Shown here piece by piece: positions 35,367-45,029 of a DNA stretch of 64,000 nucleotides. How positions within the stretch are numbered: position 1 is the first letter of the stretch; each line of letters opens with the position of its first letter. Position numbers and translations under genes: made by a program. Below the pieces are notes generated by a model. It was not told the DNA's origin. It saw nothing but the letters and a program-made list of their open reading frames with translations, and did no database searches. This DNA comes from AP-15 sp963735445 (lineage in GTDB: Bacteria > Pseudomonadota > Alphaproteobacteria > ATCC43930 > CGMCC-115725), in assembly GCA_963735445.1 (NCBI GenBank), contig CAVTLC010000016.1:13506-77505 (forward strand). The letters are read 5' to 3'.

Positions 35367-36503
35367 ATGTCAGTGGCTCAGCTGGAGAGTTTACCCGCAC
35401 CGGCACTGCTCGACGATCCGGTCGCCGCGGCCAAAGCCGCACGCCTGCGGCATGTCAGCGACGACCGCCCCGGCATCACCCGGCACCAAGCCCGCCATGG
35501 CTTCGACTACCGGGATATCCATGGCGAGTTGATCAGCGATGTCGACACGCTGAGCCGCATCAAGTCTTTGGCAATCCCGCCGGCGTGGACGGATGTGTGG
35601 ATCTGCCCGTGGCCGAACGGGCATATCCAGGCGACCGGACGCGATGCCCGCGGCCGCAAGCAGTACCGCTATCACCCGCGCTGGCGCGAGACCCGCGACG
35701 AGACAAAATACCACCGCATGCTGGTCTTCAGCCGCGCCTTGCCGCGGATTCGCGCGCGGGTCGAGGCCGATCTGCAGCGCCGTGGGCTGCCGCGCGAGCG
35801 CGTCCTGGCGGCAATCGTGCGCCTTATGGAGCTGACGCTGTTCCGCGTCGGCAACGAAGAATATTCGCGCACCAACCACAGCTTTGGACTGACGACATTG
35901 CGCAACCGGCATGCCGTGATTGCCGGCGACCACATCCGCCTCAGTTTTCGCGGCAAGAGCGGGGTGCGGCATGAGGGGCGGATCACCGACCGCCGTCTCG
36001 CCCGCATCATCAAGAACTGCCGCGAGCTTCCGGGCTATGAACTGTTCCAATACCTAGACGATGACGGCAATCCGCACACGGTCGATTCCGACGACGTCAA
36101 CAACTACCTGCGCGAGATCAGCGGCGAGGACATCACCGCCAAGGACTTTCGTACCTGGGCGGGGACCCATCTCGCCGCCATGGCGTTGCAGGAATTGCAC
36201 GCGCTAGGTGACGGCACTGCCGGCAAGTCGACGATCGTCCGCGCGGTCGAGCGGGTCGCCAAGCATCTCGGCAATACCGCGGCGGTATGCCGTAAATGCT
36301 ACATTCACCCGGCGATTTTCGAAGGCTATCTCGACGGAACATTGCTGCACACGCTCGAGGTCCGCACCCGCGCTTTGTTAAAGAAAAACGTTGAGGGGAT
36401 GAGCCCTGAGGAGGCGGCAGTGGTCGCCTTTCTACGCGTTCGAATTGCGAATCTCGCCCGCCAAGCCGAGGAGCCCAAGCGCCGCCGACGCGCGGCGGGC
36501 TAG
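35367..36503 (+). CDS. DNA topoisomerase IB (poxvirus type)
   Basis: 378-residue type IB topoisomerase that relaxes supercoils through a 3'-phosphotyrosine link. Domain Topoisom_I: IPPAWTDVWICPWPNGHIQATGRDARGRKQYRYHPRWRE, ELTLFRVGNEEYSRTNHSFGLTTLRNRH, FRGKSGVRHEGRITDRRLARII with the active-site Arg and Lys, and the catalytic Tyr in VCRKCYIHPAI. Normal bacterial length. The 203 bases before it (35164-35366) contain no recognised gene. It is followed by the glycan cluster but is probably unrelated to it. Confidence 0.93.
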   Translation: MSVAQLESLPAPALLDDPVAAAKAARLRHVSDDRPGITRHQARHGFDYRDIHGELISDVDTLSRIKSLAIPPAWTDVWICPWPNGHIQATGRDARGRKQYRYHPRWRETRDETKYHRMLVFSRALPRIRARVEADLQRRGLPRERVLAAIVRLMELTLFRVGNEEYSRTNHSFGLTTLRNRHAVIAGDHIRLSFRGKSGVRHEGRITDRRLARIIKNCRELPGYELFQYLDDDGNPHTVDSDDVNNYLREISGEDITAKDFRTWAGTHLAAMALQELHALGDGTAGKSTIVRAVERVAKHLGNTAAVCRKCYIHPAIFEGYLDGTLLHTLEVRTRALLKKNVEGMSPEEAAVVAFLRVRIANLARQAEEPKRRRRAAG

Positions 36504-36543
36504 GCCGGCACTCGCTTACCACCTCGATCCTCTCGCTTGAGCA

Positions 36544-37591
36544 ATGCGCGACCCCTGGCAGGAGGCGATGCTCGACGGCGACTTCGAGCGGGCCTGGACG
36601 ATCAGCGACGCTGTGATGCGGCAGCGGGCAGGGCAGTCCTGCGCTGACTTGCCCTATCACCTGCGCTGGGTGTGGGACGGCGCCGCATTTTGCGGCCGCA
36701 ATGTGCTGGTACGGTGCTATCACGGCCTCGGCGACACACTGCAGTTCATCCGTTTTGTGCCAAAGCTCGCGGCCATGGCGCGGAGTGTCATGGTCGAAGC
36801 GCAGCCGGCGTTGCTGCCGTTGTTGTCGTCGGTTCGCGGTATTTCGGCGCTCTATCCGCTCGGCGCGGCCATCCCGACATACGAAGTGGCGATCGAGTTG
36901 ATGGAATTGCCGCACGCTTTGCGGATCCGCCTCGACGATCTGCCGGGGCCAATCCCGTATCTGACGCTGCCGCCGGCTGCCACCGGTCTGGCCGTGACAA
37001 CACGGAGCAGGCCAAGACGGCTGCGCGTCGGGATCGTTTGGGCGGCCGGCGATTGGCGCCGTGAGCGCTCGCTGCCCCCGCCGCTGCTGATGCCTCTGGC
37101 ACGGCTGCCGCTCGACCTCGTGTGCCTGCAGCTCGGACCGGCGCGCCACGATCCATCGGCGGCGGCTCTGCTTCGGACTGTTCGCGTCAGCCGTATCGGA
37201 GGACGCGACGATCATCGAGACAGCTGCCTTGCTCTGCGATCTCGACCTGATCGTCACCGTCGACACAATGGTCGCTCATCTCGCCGGCGCCCTTGGCCGG
37301 CCGGTTTGGACATTGCTCGACGCCGATGCCGATTGGCGCTGGATGCGCTATCGCGTGGATAGTCCGTGGTATCCGACGATGCGGCTGTTTCGGCAGACCC
37401 GGCCGGGTGAATGGGAATCGGTTGTCGATCGGCTGACAGCGGCGCTTACGGAAGCGGCGCTCGAGGCTGATGCGGAACAAGACCAGTGCCGCCTTGTTGA
37501 AAGGATGATTGCTTTCAACGAGGGAGTTGGTGATGGCGGCGCATACCTCAGCCGAAGCGCAAATTTCGACCGATCACGACGAGATCCGTAA
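36544..37591 (+). CDS. Glycosyltransferase family 9-like protein, apparent frameshift
   Basis: 348 residues after correcting one extra base near 37180. N-terminal part ALVxCYHGLGDTLQFIRFVP (the GLGDxLQF motif of heptosyltransferase/TPR-linked GT9 proteins), middle RLRVGIVWAAGDWRRERS, and after the shift LLCDLDLIVTVDTMVAHLAGALGRPVWTLL with DWRWM, the GT-B nucleotide-sugar-binding end. Likely an ADP-heptose-type or related glycosyltransferase in the cytoplasm. It opens the glycan cluster. The 3' end overlaps the next small gene by 59 bases, so the true stop may be slightly earlier. Confidence 0.75.
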
Positions 37592-37889
37592 ATGGGCGGA
37601 GTCGCGCGGCGGCAAACCCGCCGCCGTCAAGGCGACGCATCGCGGTAAGGACGCCGGTATCATCCGGTTGATCTTTCCCGATGCGCCAAATGCGAATGAC
37701 GACAGCCTCGAAGAAATCTCCTGGGACGAGTTCTTTCAGAAATTCGATGAGGCGGATCTTGCCTTGCTGCACCAGGACAAAACCGCGGGCGGCAAGAAGA
37801 GCTTCTTTAACAAGCTGATCGGCCGCGACACCGCCGAGGCGCGGCAGCACGGCGAAAATCACGCCTCGCGACACCATCACCGCGGGTAA
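37533..37889 (+). CDS. Conserved small acidic protein of unknown function
   Basis: 118 residues: ISTDHDEIRKWAESRGGKPAAVKATHRG, GIIRLIFPDA, DDSLEEISWDEFFQKFDEADLALLHQDKTAGGKKSFFNKLIGRDTA, then a His/Arg-rich tail. Proteins with this DHDxIRxWAExRGGKP and LEEISWDEFFxKFDE pattern are common in alphaproteobacteria and are often labelled 1,4-alpha-glucan branching enzyme, a label not supported by length or domain. No known catalytic motif. A GAGGGAG element precedes the ATG at 37533. Cytosolic; role unknown. Confidence 0.75.
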   Translation: MAAHTSAEAQISTDHDEIRKWAESRGGKPAAVKATHRGKDAGIIRLIFPDAPNANDDSLEEISWDEFFQKFDEADLALLHQDKTAGGKKSFFNKLIGRDTAEARQHGENHASRHHHRG

Positions 37890-38072
37890 TTGCCAACCCC
37901 CGGGCGAAGTGCAGCAACTCCAAATTATCGGAGATCCACAGGTCGCAATCGCCGGCGCCGTCAACCCTGCTCGCTCAAATTGGGCCTGTCCTGCGACTTT
38001 CAGCCAAAACGTTTGAACCTTCTTGTAAGTACCGCGTTTTCCGCAAAGTACGTTTCGCAATGCAGGGCAGGA

Positions 38073-39200
38073 ATGAGCAAAACCATCCTGATCACCGGCG
38101 GCGCCGGCTTTATCGCCTCGCATTGCGCCGCGCTGCTGCTGCAGCAGGGGTGGCGCGTCCGCGCGCTCGATAATCTCGACCCGCAGATCCACGGCCCCGA
38201 GCGCCGGCCCCCGTCCTATTTGGACAAGCGGATCGAGCTGATCATCGGCGATGTTCGTTCGCCGCGGATGGTCAAGCGTGCTCTCGCCGGCGTCGATGCC
38301 GTGATCCACCTTGCGGCTCGGGTGGGCGTCGGCCAAAGCATGTACGAGGTCGCCGACTACACCGACGTCAACTCCGGTGGTACCGCGGTCTTGCTGGAGG
38401 CGATGGTCGAGCGCTCCAAGCGCCATCCCTTCGATCGCCTCGTCGTCGCCTCGAGCATGAGCGTTTACGGCGAAGGCCTTTATCGTGCCGTCAACGGTGC
38501 GATGTTTCCGGTGGTCGAGCGCACCCCCGATCAGCTCAAGGCCGGCCTATGGGAACCGACCGACGGCAAAGGCAAGCCGCTCGAACCGGTGCCCACACCC
38601 GAAACCAAACCGGTCTCGGTGGGTTCGGTTTACGCGCTGTCGAAATACGACCAGGAGAGGCTCTGCCTGTTGGTCGGCGGCGCCTATAACATTCCAACCG
38701 TCGCATTGCGCTTTTTCAACGTCTATGGGCCGAACCAGGCGTTGTCCAACCCCTATAGCGGCGTTCTCGCGATTTTTGCCGCGCGGCTGCTGAACGACCG
38801 GCCGCCATTGATTTTTGAAGACGGCAAGCAACGCCGCGATTTTGTTTATGTCGAGGACGTGGCCGAGGCCTGTCGCCTCGCATTAACCTGCGATGCTGCG
38901 GTCGGGCGCGCCTTCAACATCGGCAGCGGCCGGGCCGTCACAATCAATAAGGTTGCCCGGCTGCTTTCCGACGCGCTCGGGGTGCCGATCGACCCCGAGA
39001 TTACCGGGGAATGTCGGGTCGGTGACATCCGCCACTGCTACCCCGACATCTCGCAAGCTCGATCGATCCTTGGCTATCGGCCGCAAACCAGCCTGGAAGA
39101 AGGTATTGGCAAGCTGGTCGGCTGGCTCGATGGACGGGTCGCCGTTGACCGGGTCGGCGAGGCGCTGAGCGCGCTCGCCTCGCGAGGTCTCACGGTGTGA
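38073..39200 (+). CDS. NAD-dependent nucleotide-sugar epimerase/dehydratase
   Basis: 375-residue extended SDR of the UDP-glucose 4-epimerase/dehydratase group. TGGAGFIASH cofactor motif at the N-terminus, LAARVGVGQSMY, catalytic SSMSVYGEG and YALSKYDQE (YxxxK), RFFNVYGPNQ, and RRDFVYVEDVAEACRLAL. The insertion between VYGEG and YALSK is longer than in GalE. Expected to convert an NDP-hexose for the glycosyltransferases downstream. AGG-GAATG context at the start; 183 bases separate it from the preceding gene. Confidence 0.88.
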   Translation: MSKTILITGGAGFIASHCAALLLQQGWRVRALDNLDPQIHGPERRPPSYLDKRIELIIGDVRSPRMVKRALAGVDAVIHLAARVGVGQSMYEVADYTDVNSGGTAVLLEAMVERSKRHPFDRLVVASSMSVYGEGLYRAVNGAMFPVVERTPDQLKAGLWEPTDGKGKPLEPVPTPETKPVSVGSVYALSKYDQERLCLLVGGAYNIPTVALRFFNVYGPNQALSNPYSGVLAIFAARLLNDRPPLIFEDGKQRRDFVYVEDVAEACRLALTCDAAVGRAFNIGSGRAVTINKVARLLSDALGVPIDPEITGECRVGDIRHCYPDISQARSILGYRPQTSLEEGIGKLVGWLDGRVAVDRVGEALSALASRGLTV

Positions 39201-39246
39201 TCATGCCGTTTCTCGGGGACCGACCGACATTGCGAGTGGCGATCCA

Positions 39247-40542
39247 ATGAGGGTGGCGCTGGTAAACCCCAACTGGGATTTCACCGGCAGCATTTATTTT
39301 GGCTGCCGCGAGCCGCACCTGCCGCTGGAGTTCGGCTATGCCGCGGCACTGTTGGCGAATGCCGGGCATACTGCTGCTATTATCGACGCCCAATCCGAGC
39401 GGCCTCGATGATGCCGCGCTGCGGGCGCGGGTTGTTGATTTCGCGCCGGACATGATTGTGCTCGCCACTGCCCCGAGCTATCTGTTCTGGCGCTGCGCTC
39501 CGCCTGAGCTGCGCGTTCCGCAGAGCTGCTACTGCAGGCGCTTGCCGGCATTCCCGCGCTTCGGGTTGCCGTCGGTCCGCACGGTTCGACAACGCCGCGC
39601 GCTGCGCTGCGGAAACTCGCGGTCGATGCGGTCGTGCTCGGCGAATGCGAAGAGGTGCTGGTGCGACTTGCCAGTACGCCGCGCGAGGATTGGGGCGGCA
39701 TTGCCGGGCTGTGCCATCGCATCTCCGGGGAAATCGTCGTTCAGGGCGGCCCGCAGGCCGCAGACATCGCCAAGTTGCCGGCGCTTTATTGGCCCAACGC
39801 GACCTTGCAGCGTCACACCCATCATCACCATCGGTTTGACATTGCCCCGGCCGGACCCGGTGCTGAGATGGAGACGTCGCGCGGCTGCCCGTATCACTGC
39901 ACCTTTTGCGCCAAGGAGAATTTCCGCGACCGCTATCGCCGGCGACCGCTTGCCACGATCATCGCAGAGCTCGACGGCCTACTCGCGGCCGGCGTCGGAT
40001 ATGTTTATTTTATCGACGAGATTTTCCTGCCGTGGCGCGAACTGCTCGAAGCGATTGCTCCGCGTCCAATTGTGTTTGGCGTGCAGACCCGCATCGATTT
40101 GTGGCGCGACGACATGCTCGATCTGCTGGGTGCGGCGGGTTGCGTATCGATCGAGGCGGGTGTCGAAAGTCTTACCGCCGAGGGCCGTGATTGGCTCGAC
40201 AAGGATTGCCGCGTCTCGACCGACGAACTGACCCGCCGTCTGATTTACGCCAAGCGTCGGGTCCCGTTTGTTCAGGCCAATTTGATTGCAAGCGACAGCG
40301 ACAATCCCGGCGCTGTCGAGCGCTGGCGCAGCGCATTGCGTGCCGAGGGCGTGTGGGCCAATGAGCCGGTGCCGCTTTTTCCGTACCCCGGCTCGCCCGA
40401 TTATCGCCGGCTGTGGGGGCTGCCCGACGATTTCGCCTGGGAACGCGCTCTCGACTACTACCTCGACCATCACGCCGTCTTTAGCGACATCCAGAACACG
40501 CAGCCGCAGCGGCTTTGCGAACTGGAGGCCTTGCCGCAGTGA
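39247..40542 (+). CDS. B12-binding domain radical SAM protein, two compensating frameshifts
   Basis: 431 residues after correcting one extra base near 39390 and one missing base near 39522. N-terminal cobalamin-binding-like domain (LVNPNWDFTGSIYFGCREPHLPLEFGYAAALLANAGH, APDMIVLATAPSYLFWRC). Radical SAM core with the 4Fe-4S motif SRGCPYHCTFCAKENF (CxxxCxxC), then YFIDEIFLPW and VSIEAGVES. Members of this class perform difficult methylations or rearrangements, so it may modify a sugar or lipid of the product. From memory, a rhizobial cassette of about a dozen genes built round such a protein has been noted in family descriptions; unverified. Confidence 0.82.
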
Positions 40543-41640
40543 CTGGATCGACCCCGACCGTTCTTATGACCGCCGATGCGGTCGGCGGTGTGTGGTCCTA
40601 CGCGCTCGGGCTCTGTGCCGCACTGCCCGATATTCGTTTTATTCTCGCCACACTGGGACCGCGGCCTCGCCCGGCACAGCAGGCCGCCGTTTCCCAGCTC
40701 GACAATGTCATTCTGGCGCAAAGCGACTTTCGTCTCGAATGGATGACAGGAGGCCAGGCCGACATCTCAGCCAGCACGCGTTGGCTCGAGGCGCTCGCAG
40801 TGCAACACGCGGTCGATGTCGTGCATGTCAATGGCTATGCCCAGGCGCGGCTCGGCAGCGATCGCCCGATCGTGACCGTCGCCCATTCCGACGTGCTCAG
40901 CTGGTGGAAGGCAGTGCGCGGCGAAGCGGCGCCGGCAGAGTGGCGCGGCTATCGCCGACAGGTGGTCGGCGGGTTGCGCGCCGCCGACTGTGTTGTGGCG
41001 CCGACGCGCGCGGTGCAGGACGATCTCCGCCGGCAATACGGACTACCATTGTGGAATACTCGGATCATTCCCAATGGCATTGATTTGAGCGCCTTCATGC
41101 CGCGACCCAAACGGCCGGTAATTATGGCCGCCGGCCGGATCTGGGATGAGGCGAAGAATTTGCGCCTGCTCGACGATATTGCGCCGCGTGTCGACTGGCC
41201 GATCGAAATCGCCGGCGAGACGTCGCATCCCGAACAGGGCGTTGCCGATTTGCGCCATGCCCGGCTGCTTGGCGTACTTCGCCCGGAGGAAATGCGCCGA
41301 CATCTTGCTGAGGCTGCGATCTTTGCGGCGCCGGCACTTTACGAGCCGTTCGGCCTCACGGTGCTCGAAGCGGCGGCGGCGGGCTGCGCATTGGTGCTCG
41401 GCGATATTGCTTCGTTGCGTGAGAATTGGGAGGGCGCGGCGATTTTCCTGCCACCCGCGGACGCCGAGCGAGTGGCAGGCCGCCCTCACCCGCTTGATCG
41501 ACAATCGTGAGGAACGCCAGCGGCTTGCCGCCGCCGCCCGTATCCGCGCCAAGCGCTTCACGCTTGCCAATACCGCCCGCCGTTACCGCGCGCTGTATTG
41601 CGATCTGATTGGCGATCGAGCCAAAGGGCGGGCGGCGTAA
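40539..41640 (+). CDS. Glycosyltransferase family 4, apparent frameshift
   Basis: 366 residues after correcting one extra base near 41467. GT-B retaining glycosyltransferase: LMTADAVGGVWSYALGLCAAL at the N-terminus, IIPNGIDLSAF, MAAGRIWDEAKNLRLLDDIAP and the donor-site EX7E motif in EPFGLTVLEAAAAG. The GTG at 40539 overlaps the stop of the radical SAM gene; the end overlaps the next start as TAATG. This co-translation ties it to the cluster. Donor and acceptor unknown. Confidence 0.82.
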
Positions 41641-42767
41641 TGGCGAAAATCGTGCTGTTCTGCCATTCGCTGCGCTCGGACTGGAACCACGGCAATGCGC
41701 ATTTCCTGCGCGGGATCGCCACAGAATTGCAGGCGCGCGGGTTTGACGTTCAGACCTTCGAGCCCGAAAACGGCTGGAGCGCCGTTAATCTCGTAAAGGA
41801 TGCGGGACCGTCGGCGCTGACCGCTTGGCGCTCGGTTTATCCCGATCTGCCGGTGACGACCTACGACCCGGAGGACATCGACCTCGATAGCACTCTCGAC
41901 GGCGCCGATCTCGTCTTGGTGCACGAGTGGACCGATCCGGCTCTCGTCGGCCGACTGGCGGCACGCCGCCGGGCCGGAGCGCGCTTCCTGCTTCTGTTTC
42001 TCGACACGCACCATCGCATGGTCAGCGCCGTCGACGAGATGTCGCGGTTCGATCTCGACGGGTTCGACGCGGTGCTGGCTTTTGGCACGGCGCTCGCCGA
42101 GGCCTACCGCCGGCATGGCTGGGGTCGGCGTGTCTATACCTGGCACGAGGGCGCCGACCTTCGCGTGTTCCGGCCCTACCCAGAAATGTTGCAAGACCGC
42201 GATCTGGTGTGGATCGGCAATTGGGGAGACGGGGAGCGCGCCGCGGAGCTTCGCGAATTTCTGATCGAGCCGGTTAGCGCACTGGGATTGTCGGCGCGAG
42301 TGCACGGCGTGCGCTATCCGGTCGAAGCCCGGGCCGCACTGGCCGCAGCCGGAATTGACTATGCCGGCTATCTCGCCAATTTCGCGGCGCCGCTCGCCTT
42401 TGCGGCGGCGCGGATGACGGTTCACGTCCCGCGGCGCCCCTATACCCGACTGCTCCCTGGGATTCCGACGATCCGTATGTTCGAGGCGCTCGCCTGCGGA
42501 ATCCCGCTGGTCTCGGCACCGTGGGACGATTGCGAAGGGTTGTTCACAGCGGGCGACGATTACCTGGTCGCGCAAAACGGCGCCGAAATGCGCCGCCACC
42601 TCGCTGACCTACACGCCGACTCCGCGTTGCGGGCAGATCTCGCTGCTCATGGAAGAGCGACCGTCGTAGCGCGTCATAGCTGCGCACGCCGGGTCGAGGA
42701 GCTGCTGGCGATCTGCTCGGCGTTAGGGCGCGATCTGGCCGAGCCGGCGCTGGCGGCCGTGCAATGA
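41640..42767 (+). CDS. Glycosyltransferase (CgeB/GT4-like)
   Basis: 375 residues, intact. IVLFCHSLRSDWNHGNAHFLRGIATELQARG at the N-terminus, DLVLVHEWTDP, LLFLDTHHRM, and a C-terminal IPTIRMFEALACGIPLVSAPWDD nucleotide-sugar site with the Glu of FEALACG. The spacing is as in CgeB-type GT-B proteins rather than canonical GT4. Starts within the stop of the preceding gene (TAATG). Confidence 0.8.
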   Translation: MAKIVLFCHSLRSDWNHGNAHFLRGIATELQARGFDVQTFEPENGWSAVNLVKDAGPSALTAWRSVYPDLPVTTYDPEDIDLDSTLDGADLVLVHEWTDPALVGRLAARRRAGARFLLLFLDTHHRMVSAVDEMSRFDLDGFDAVLAFGTALAEAYRRHGWGRRVYTWHEGADLRVFRPYPEMLQDRDLVWIGNWGDGERAAELREFLIEPVSALGLSARVHGVRYPVEARAALAAAGIDYAGYLANFAAPLAFAAARMTVHVPRRPYTRLLPGIPTIRMFEALACGIPLVSAPWDDCEGLFTAGDDYLVAQNGAEMRRHLADLHADSALRADLAAHGRATVVARHSCARRVEELLAICSALGRDLAEPALAAVQ

Positions 42768-42777
42768 CGATCGTGCA

Positions 42778-43860
42778 ATGACGCCGCTCAACATAGCGTT
42801 TTTCGGATCAAGCCTGGTTTCGGCCTATTGGAACGGCGCCGCCACCTATTACCGCGGCATATTGAAAGCGCTCGCGGCCAACGGACACCGCATCACTTTC
42901 TACGAACCCGACGCTTACGATCGACAAAAGCATCGCGACATCCCCGATCCGCACTGGGCGGATGTCGTCGTCTATTCGGCCGAGGGTCAGCGCGGCGTCG
43001 AATGCGCGCTTGAAAACGCGCGGGATGCCGATCTGATCGTCAAAGCGAGCGGCGTTGGCGTTTTCGATACGCTGCTCGAAGCCCGCGTGCCGGCAATCAA
43101 GCGCCCCGGCGCGATCGCCGCCTTTTGGGATGTCGATGCCCCGGCGACCCTCGACCGCATCGCCGCCGACCCAAACGATCCGTTCCGCGCGCTGGTCCCG
43201 CAATACGACCTTATCTTGACTTACGGCGGCGGCCCGCCGGTCGTCTCTGGGTACGAGCGCTTTGGCGCCCGCCGCTGTGTGCCGATCTATAACGGGCTCG
43301 ACCCGCTGACCCACTATCCGGTCCCGCCCGAGCCCCGTTTTCTGTGCGATCTCGGGCTTCTTGCCAACCGCTTGCCCGATCGCGAGCGGCGGATCGACGA
43401 ATTTTTCATTGCGGTAGCGGCCGATTTGCCCGACCGAAAGTTTCTGCTCGGCGGCAATGGCTGGGACGACAAGCCATTGCCGGCCAATGTCGGCTATCTC
43501 GGACATGTCTTCACCCGCGACCACAACGCGTTCAACGCTTCGGCACTGGCGGTGCTGAACGTCAGCCGTGACAGCATGGCGGCATATGGGTTCAGCCCGG
43601 CGACCCGAGTGTTTGAGGCGGCCGGGGCCGGCGCTTGCATCATTACCGACGCCTGGGAAGGATTGGCGCAGTTCTTCGAGCCGGGCCACGAAATTCTGGT
43701 TGCCGAAAACGGGCCGGCGGTGGCCGAGACATTGGCACGATTGAGGAGGGACGAGGCGCACCGCATCGGCGCCGCCGCGCGGACGCGCGCTCTCGCCGAC
43801 CACACCTACGCTCAACGCGTCGCATTGCTGCAGCGCGTATTGGACGGGTCAGAGCAATGA
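42778..43860 (+). CDS. CgeB-family glycosyltransferase
   Basis: 360 residues. IAFFGSSLVSAYWNGAATYYRGILKALAANGHRITFYEPD, DADLIVKASGVGVFD, IAAFWDVDAPATL, DLILTYGGGPPV and ATRVFEAAGAGACIITDAWEGLAQFF, the CgeB/glycosyl_trans_1_2 pattern. A 12-base direct repeat (cgtgcaatgacg twice) just before the start hints at a small duplication there; an earlier ATG at 42764 yields only five codons. ATGA overlap with the next gene. First of three neighbouring paralogues. Confidence 0.82.
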   Translation: MTPLNIAFFGSSLVSAYWNGAATYYRGILKALAANGHRITFYEPDAYDRQKHRDIPDPHWADVVVYSAEGQRGVECALENARDADLIVKASGVGVFDTLLEARVPAIKRPGAIAAFWDVDAPATLDRIAADPNDPFRALVPQYDLILTYGGGPPVVSGYERFGARRCVPIYNGLDPLTHYPVPPEPRFLCDLGLLANRLPDRERRIDEFFIAVAADLPDRKFLLGGNGWDDKPLPANVGYLGHVFTRDHNAFNASALAVLNVSRDSMAAYGFSPATRVFEAAGAGACIITDAWEGLAQFFEPGHEILVAENGPAVAETLARLRRDEAHRIGAAARTRALADHTYAQRVALLQRVLDGSEQ

Positions 43861-45029
43861 GCGCAGCGACCGCTGGCCCGGACAAATTGCGGATTGTGAT
43901 CCTCGGGCTGTCGATCACGTCATCGTGGGGAAACGGCCACGCGACAACCTATCGCGCTCTGATAAAAGCCCTGTGCAATCGCGGCCATCAGGTGCTGTTC
44001 CTGGAACGCGAAACACCGTGGTACCGCGACCATCGCGACCTGCCGCAGCCACCCTTTGGGATGACCCGCCTCTACGACAGCGTCGGCGAATTGCACGAGC
44101 GCTGGAGCGGCGCGCTGCGCAATGCCGATCTCGTGATTGTCGGCTCGTATGTCCCCGATGGGATCGAGGTCTGTGAGTTTGCCCAGCGTCAGGCTGGTGG
44201 GCTGGTCGCTTTTTACGATATCGACACTCCGGTCACACTGGCCGCGCTCGCTGATGGCAGCTGCGAATACTTATCCGCTGATCTGATCCCCGGTTTCGAC
44301 CTCTATCTCTCTTTTACCGGCGGGCCGGTGTTGCGGCATATCGAGCACGAATTCGGGGCACCGGCGGCACGGGTTCTCTACTGTGGGGTCGATCCCGATT
44401 GCCATCGCCCGGCGCCGGTCACGCCGAGCTGGGATCTCGGTTATCTCGGCACCTACAGTGCGGATCGCCAGCCGGCACTCGAGCGGCTAATGTGCAGCCC
44501 GGCACGGCGCTGGCGAGAGGGCCGCTTTGCGGTCGCGGGTTCGCTCTACCCGTCCGAGATCCGCTGGCCGGGAAACCTCGACCGCATCGAACATATCGAT
44601 CCCGCCGGGCACGCGACGTTTTATGCGCGTCAGCGTTTCACGCTAAACGTGACCCGCGCAAACATGATCTGCCGCGGCTACTCGCCGAGCGTTCGCCTGT
44701 TCGAGGCTGCCGCCTGCGGCACCCCGATCATCAGCGATTGGTGGGCCGGTCTCGACGAAATCCTTTGCCCGGACCGCGAAATCTTGATCGCCGACAGCGC
44801 CGACGACGTGCTGCGATATCTGCGCGATCTGACCGAAACGCAGCGCCTGCAGCTGGCGCACCGCGCGCGTGAACGCGTTCTTGCCTGCCACACGGCCGAG
44901 CATCGCGCAGCAACGCTCGAATCGTATGTTGACGAGGCTCGGCAGCGAAAGGACAACCGCAGCCGGTCGGCGCGCGGCCAAAACACAATTCAATTAGAGC
45001 CAATGACCGCGGGAGAGACGCCGCGATGA
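43857..45029 (+). CDS. CgeB-family glycosyltransferase, paralogue 2
   Basis: 390 residues. ILGLSITSSWGNGHATTYRALIKALCNRGHQVLFLERETPWY, FYDIDTPVTLAAL, FDLYLSFTGGPVL, LYCGVDPDCHRPAP, LGYLGTYSADRQP and SVRLFEAAACGTPIISDWWAGLDEI. It is clearly related to the next gene along the whole length (SSWGNGHA, DIDTPVTLA/DLDSPVTLA, DPDCHRPAP/DPDCYRPAP, SDWWAGLDE/SDWWEGLDE). ATGA overlaps on both sides. Transfers an unknown sugar. Confidence 0.83.
   Translation: MSAATAGPDKLRIVILGLSITSSWGNGHATTYRALIKALCNRGHQVLFLERETPWYRDHRDLPQPPFGMTRLYDSVGELHERWSGALRNADLVIVGSYVPDGIEVCEFAQRQAGGLVAFYDIDTPVTLAALADGSCEYLSADLIPGFDLYLSFTGGPVLRHIEHEFGAPAARVLYCGVDPDCHRPAPVTPSWDLGYLGTYSADRQPALERLMCSPARRWREGRFAVAGSLYPSEIRWPGNLDRIEHIDPAGHATFYARQRFTLNVTRANMICRGYSPSVRLFEAAACGTPIISDWWAGLDEILCPDREILIADSADDVLRYLRDLTETQRLQLAHRARERVLACHTAEHRAATLESYVDEARQRKDNRSRSARGQNTIQLEPMTAGETPR

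Noticed and set aside
37533..37889. Glucan branching enzyme
   Set aside because: Homologues often carry this label, but 118 residues without GH13 motifs cannot be that enzyme.
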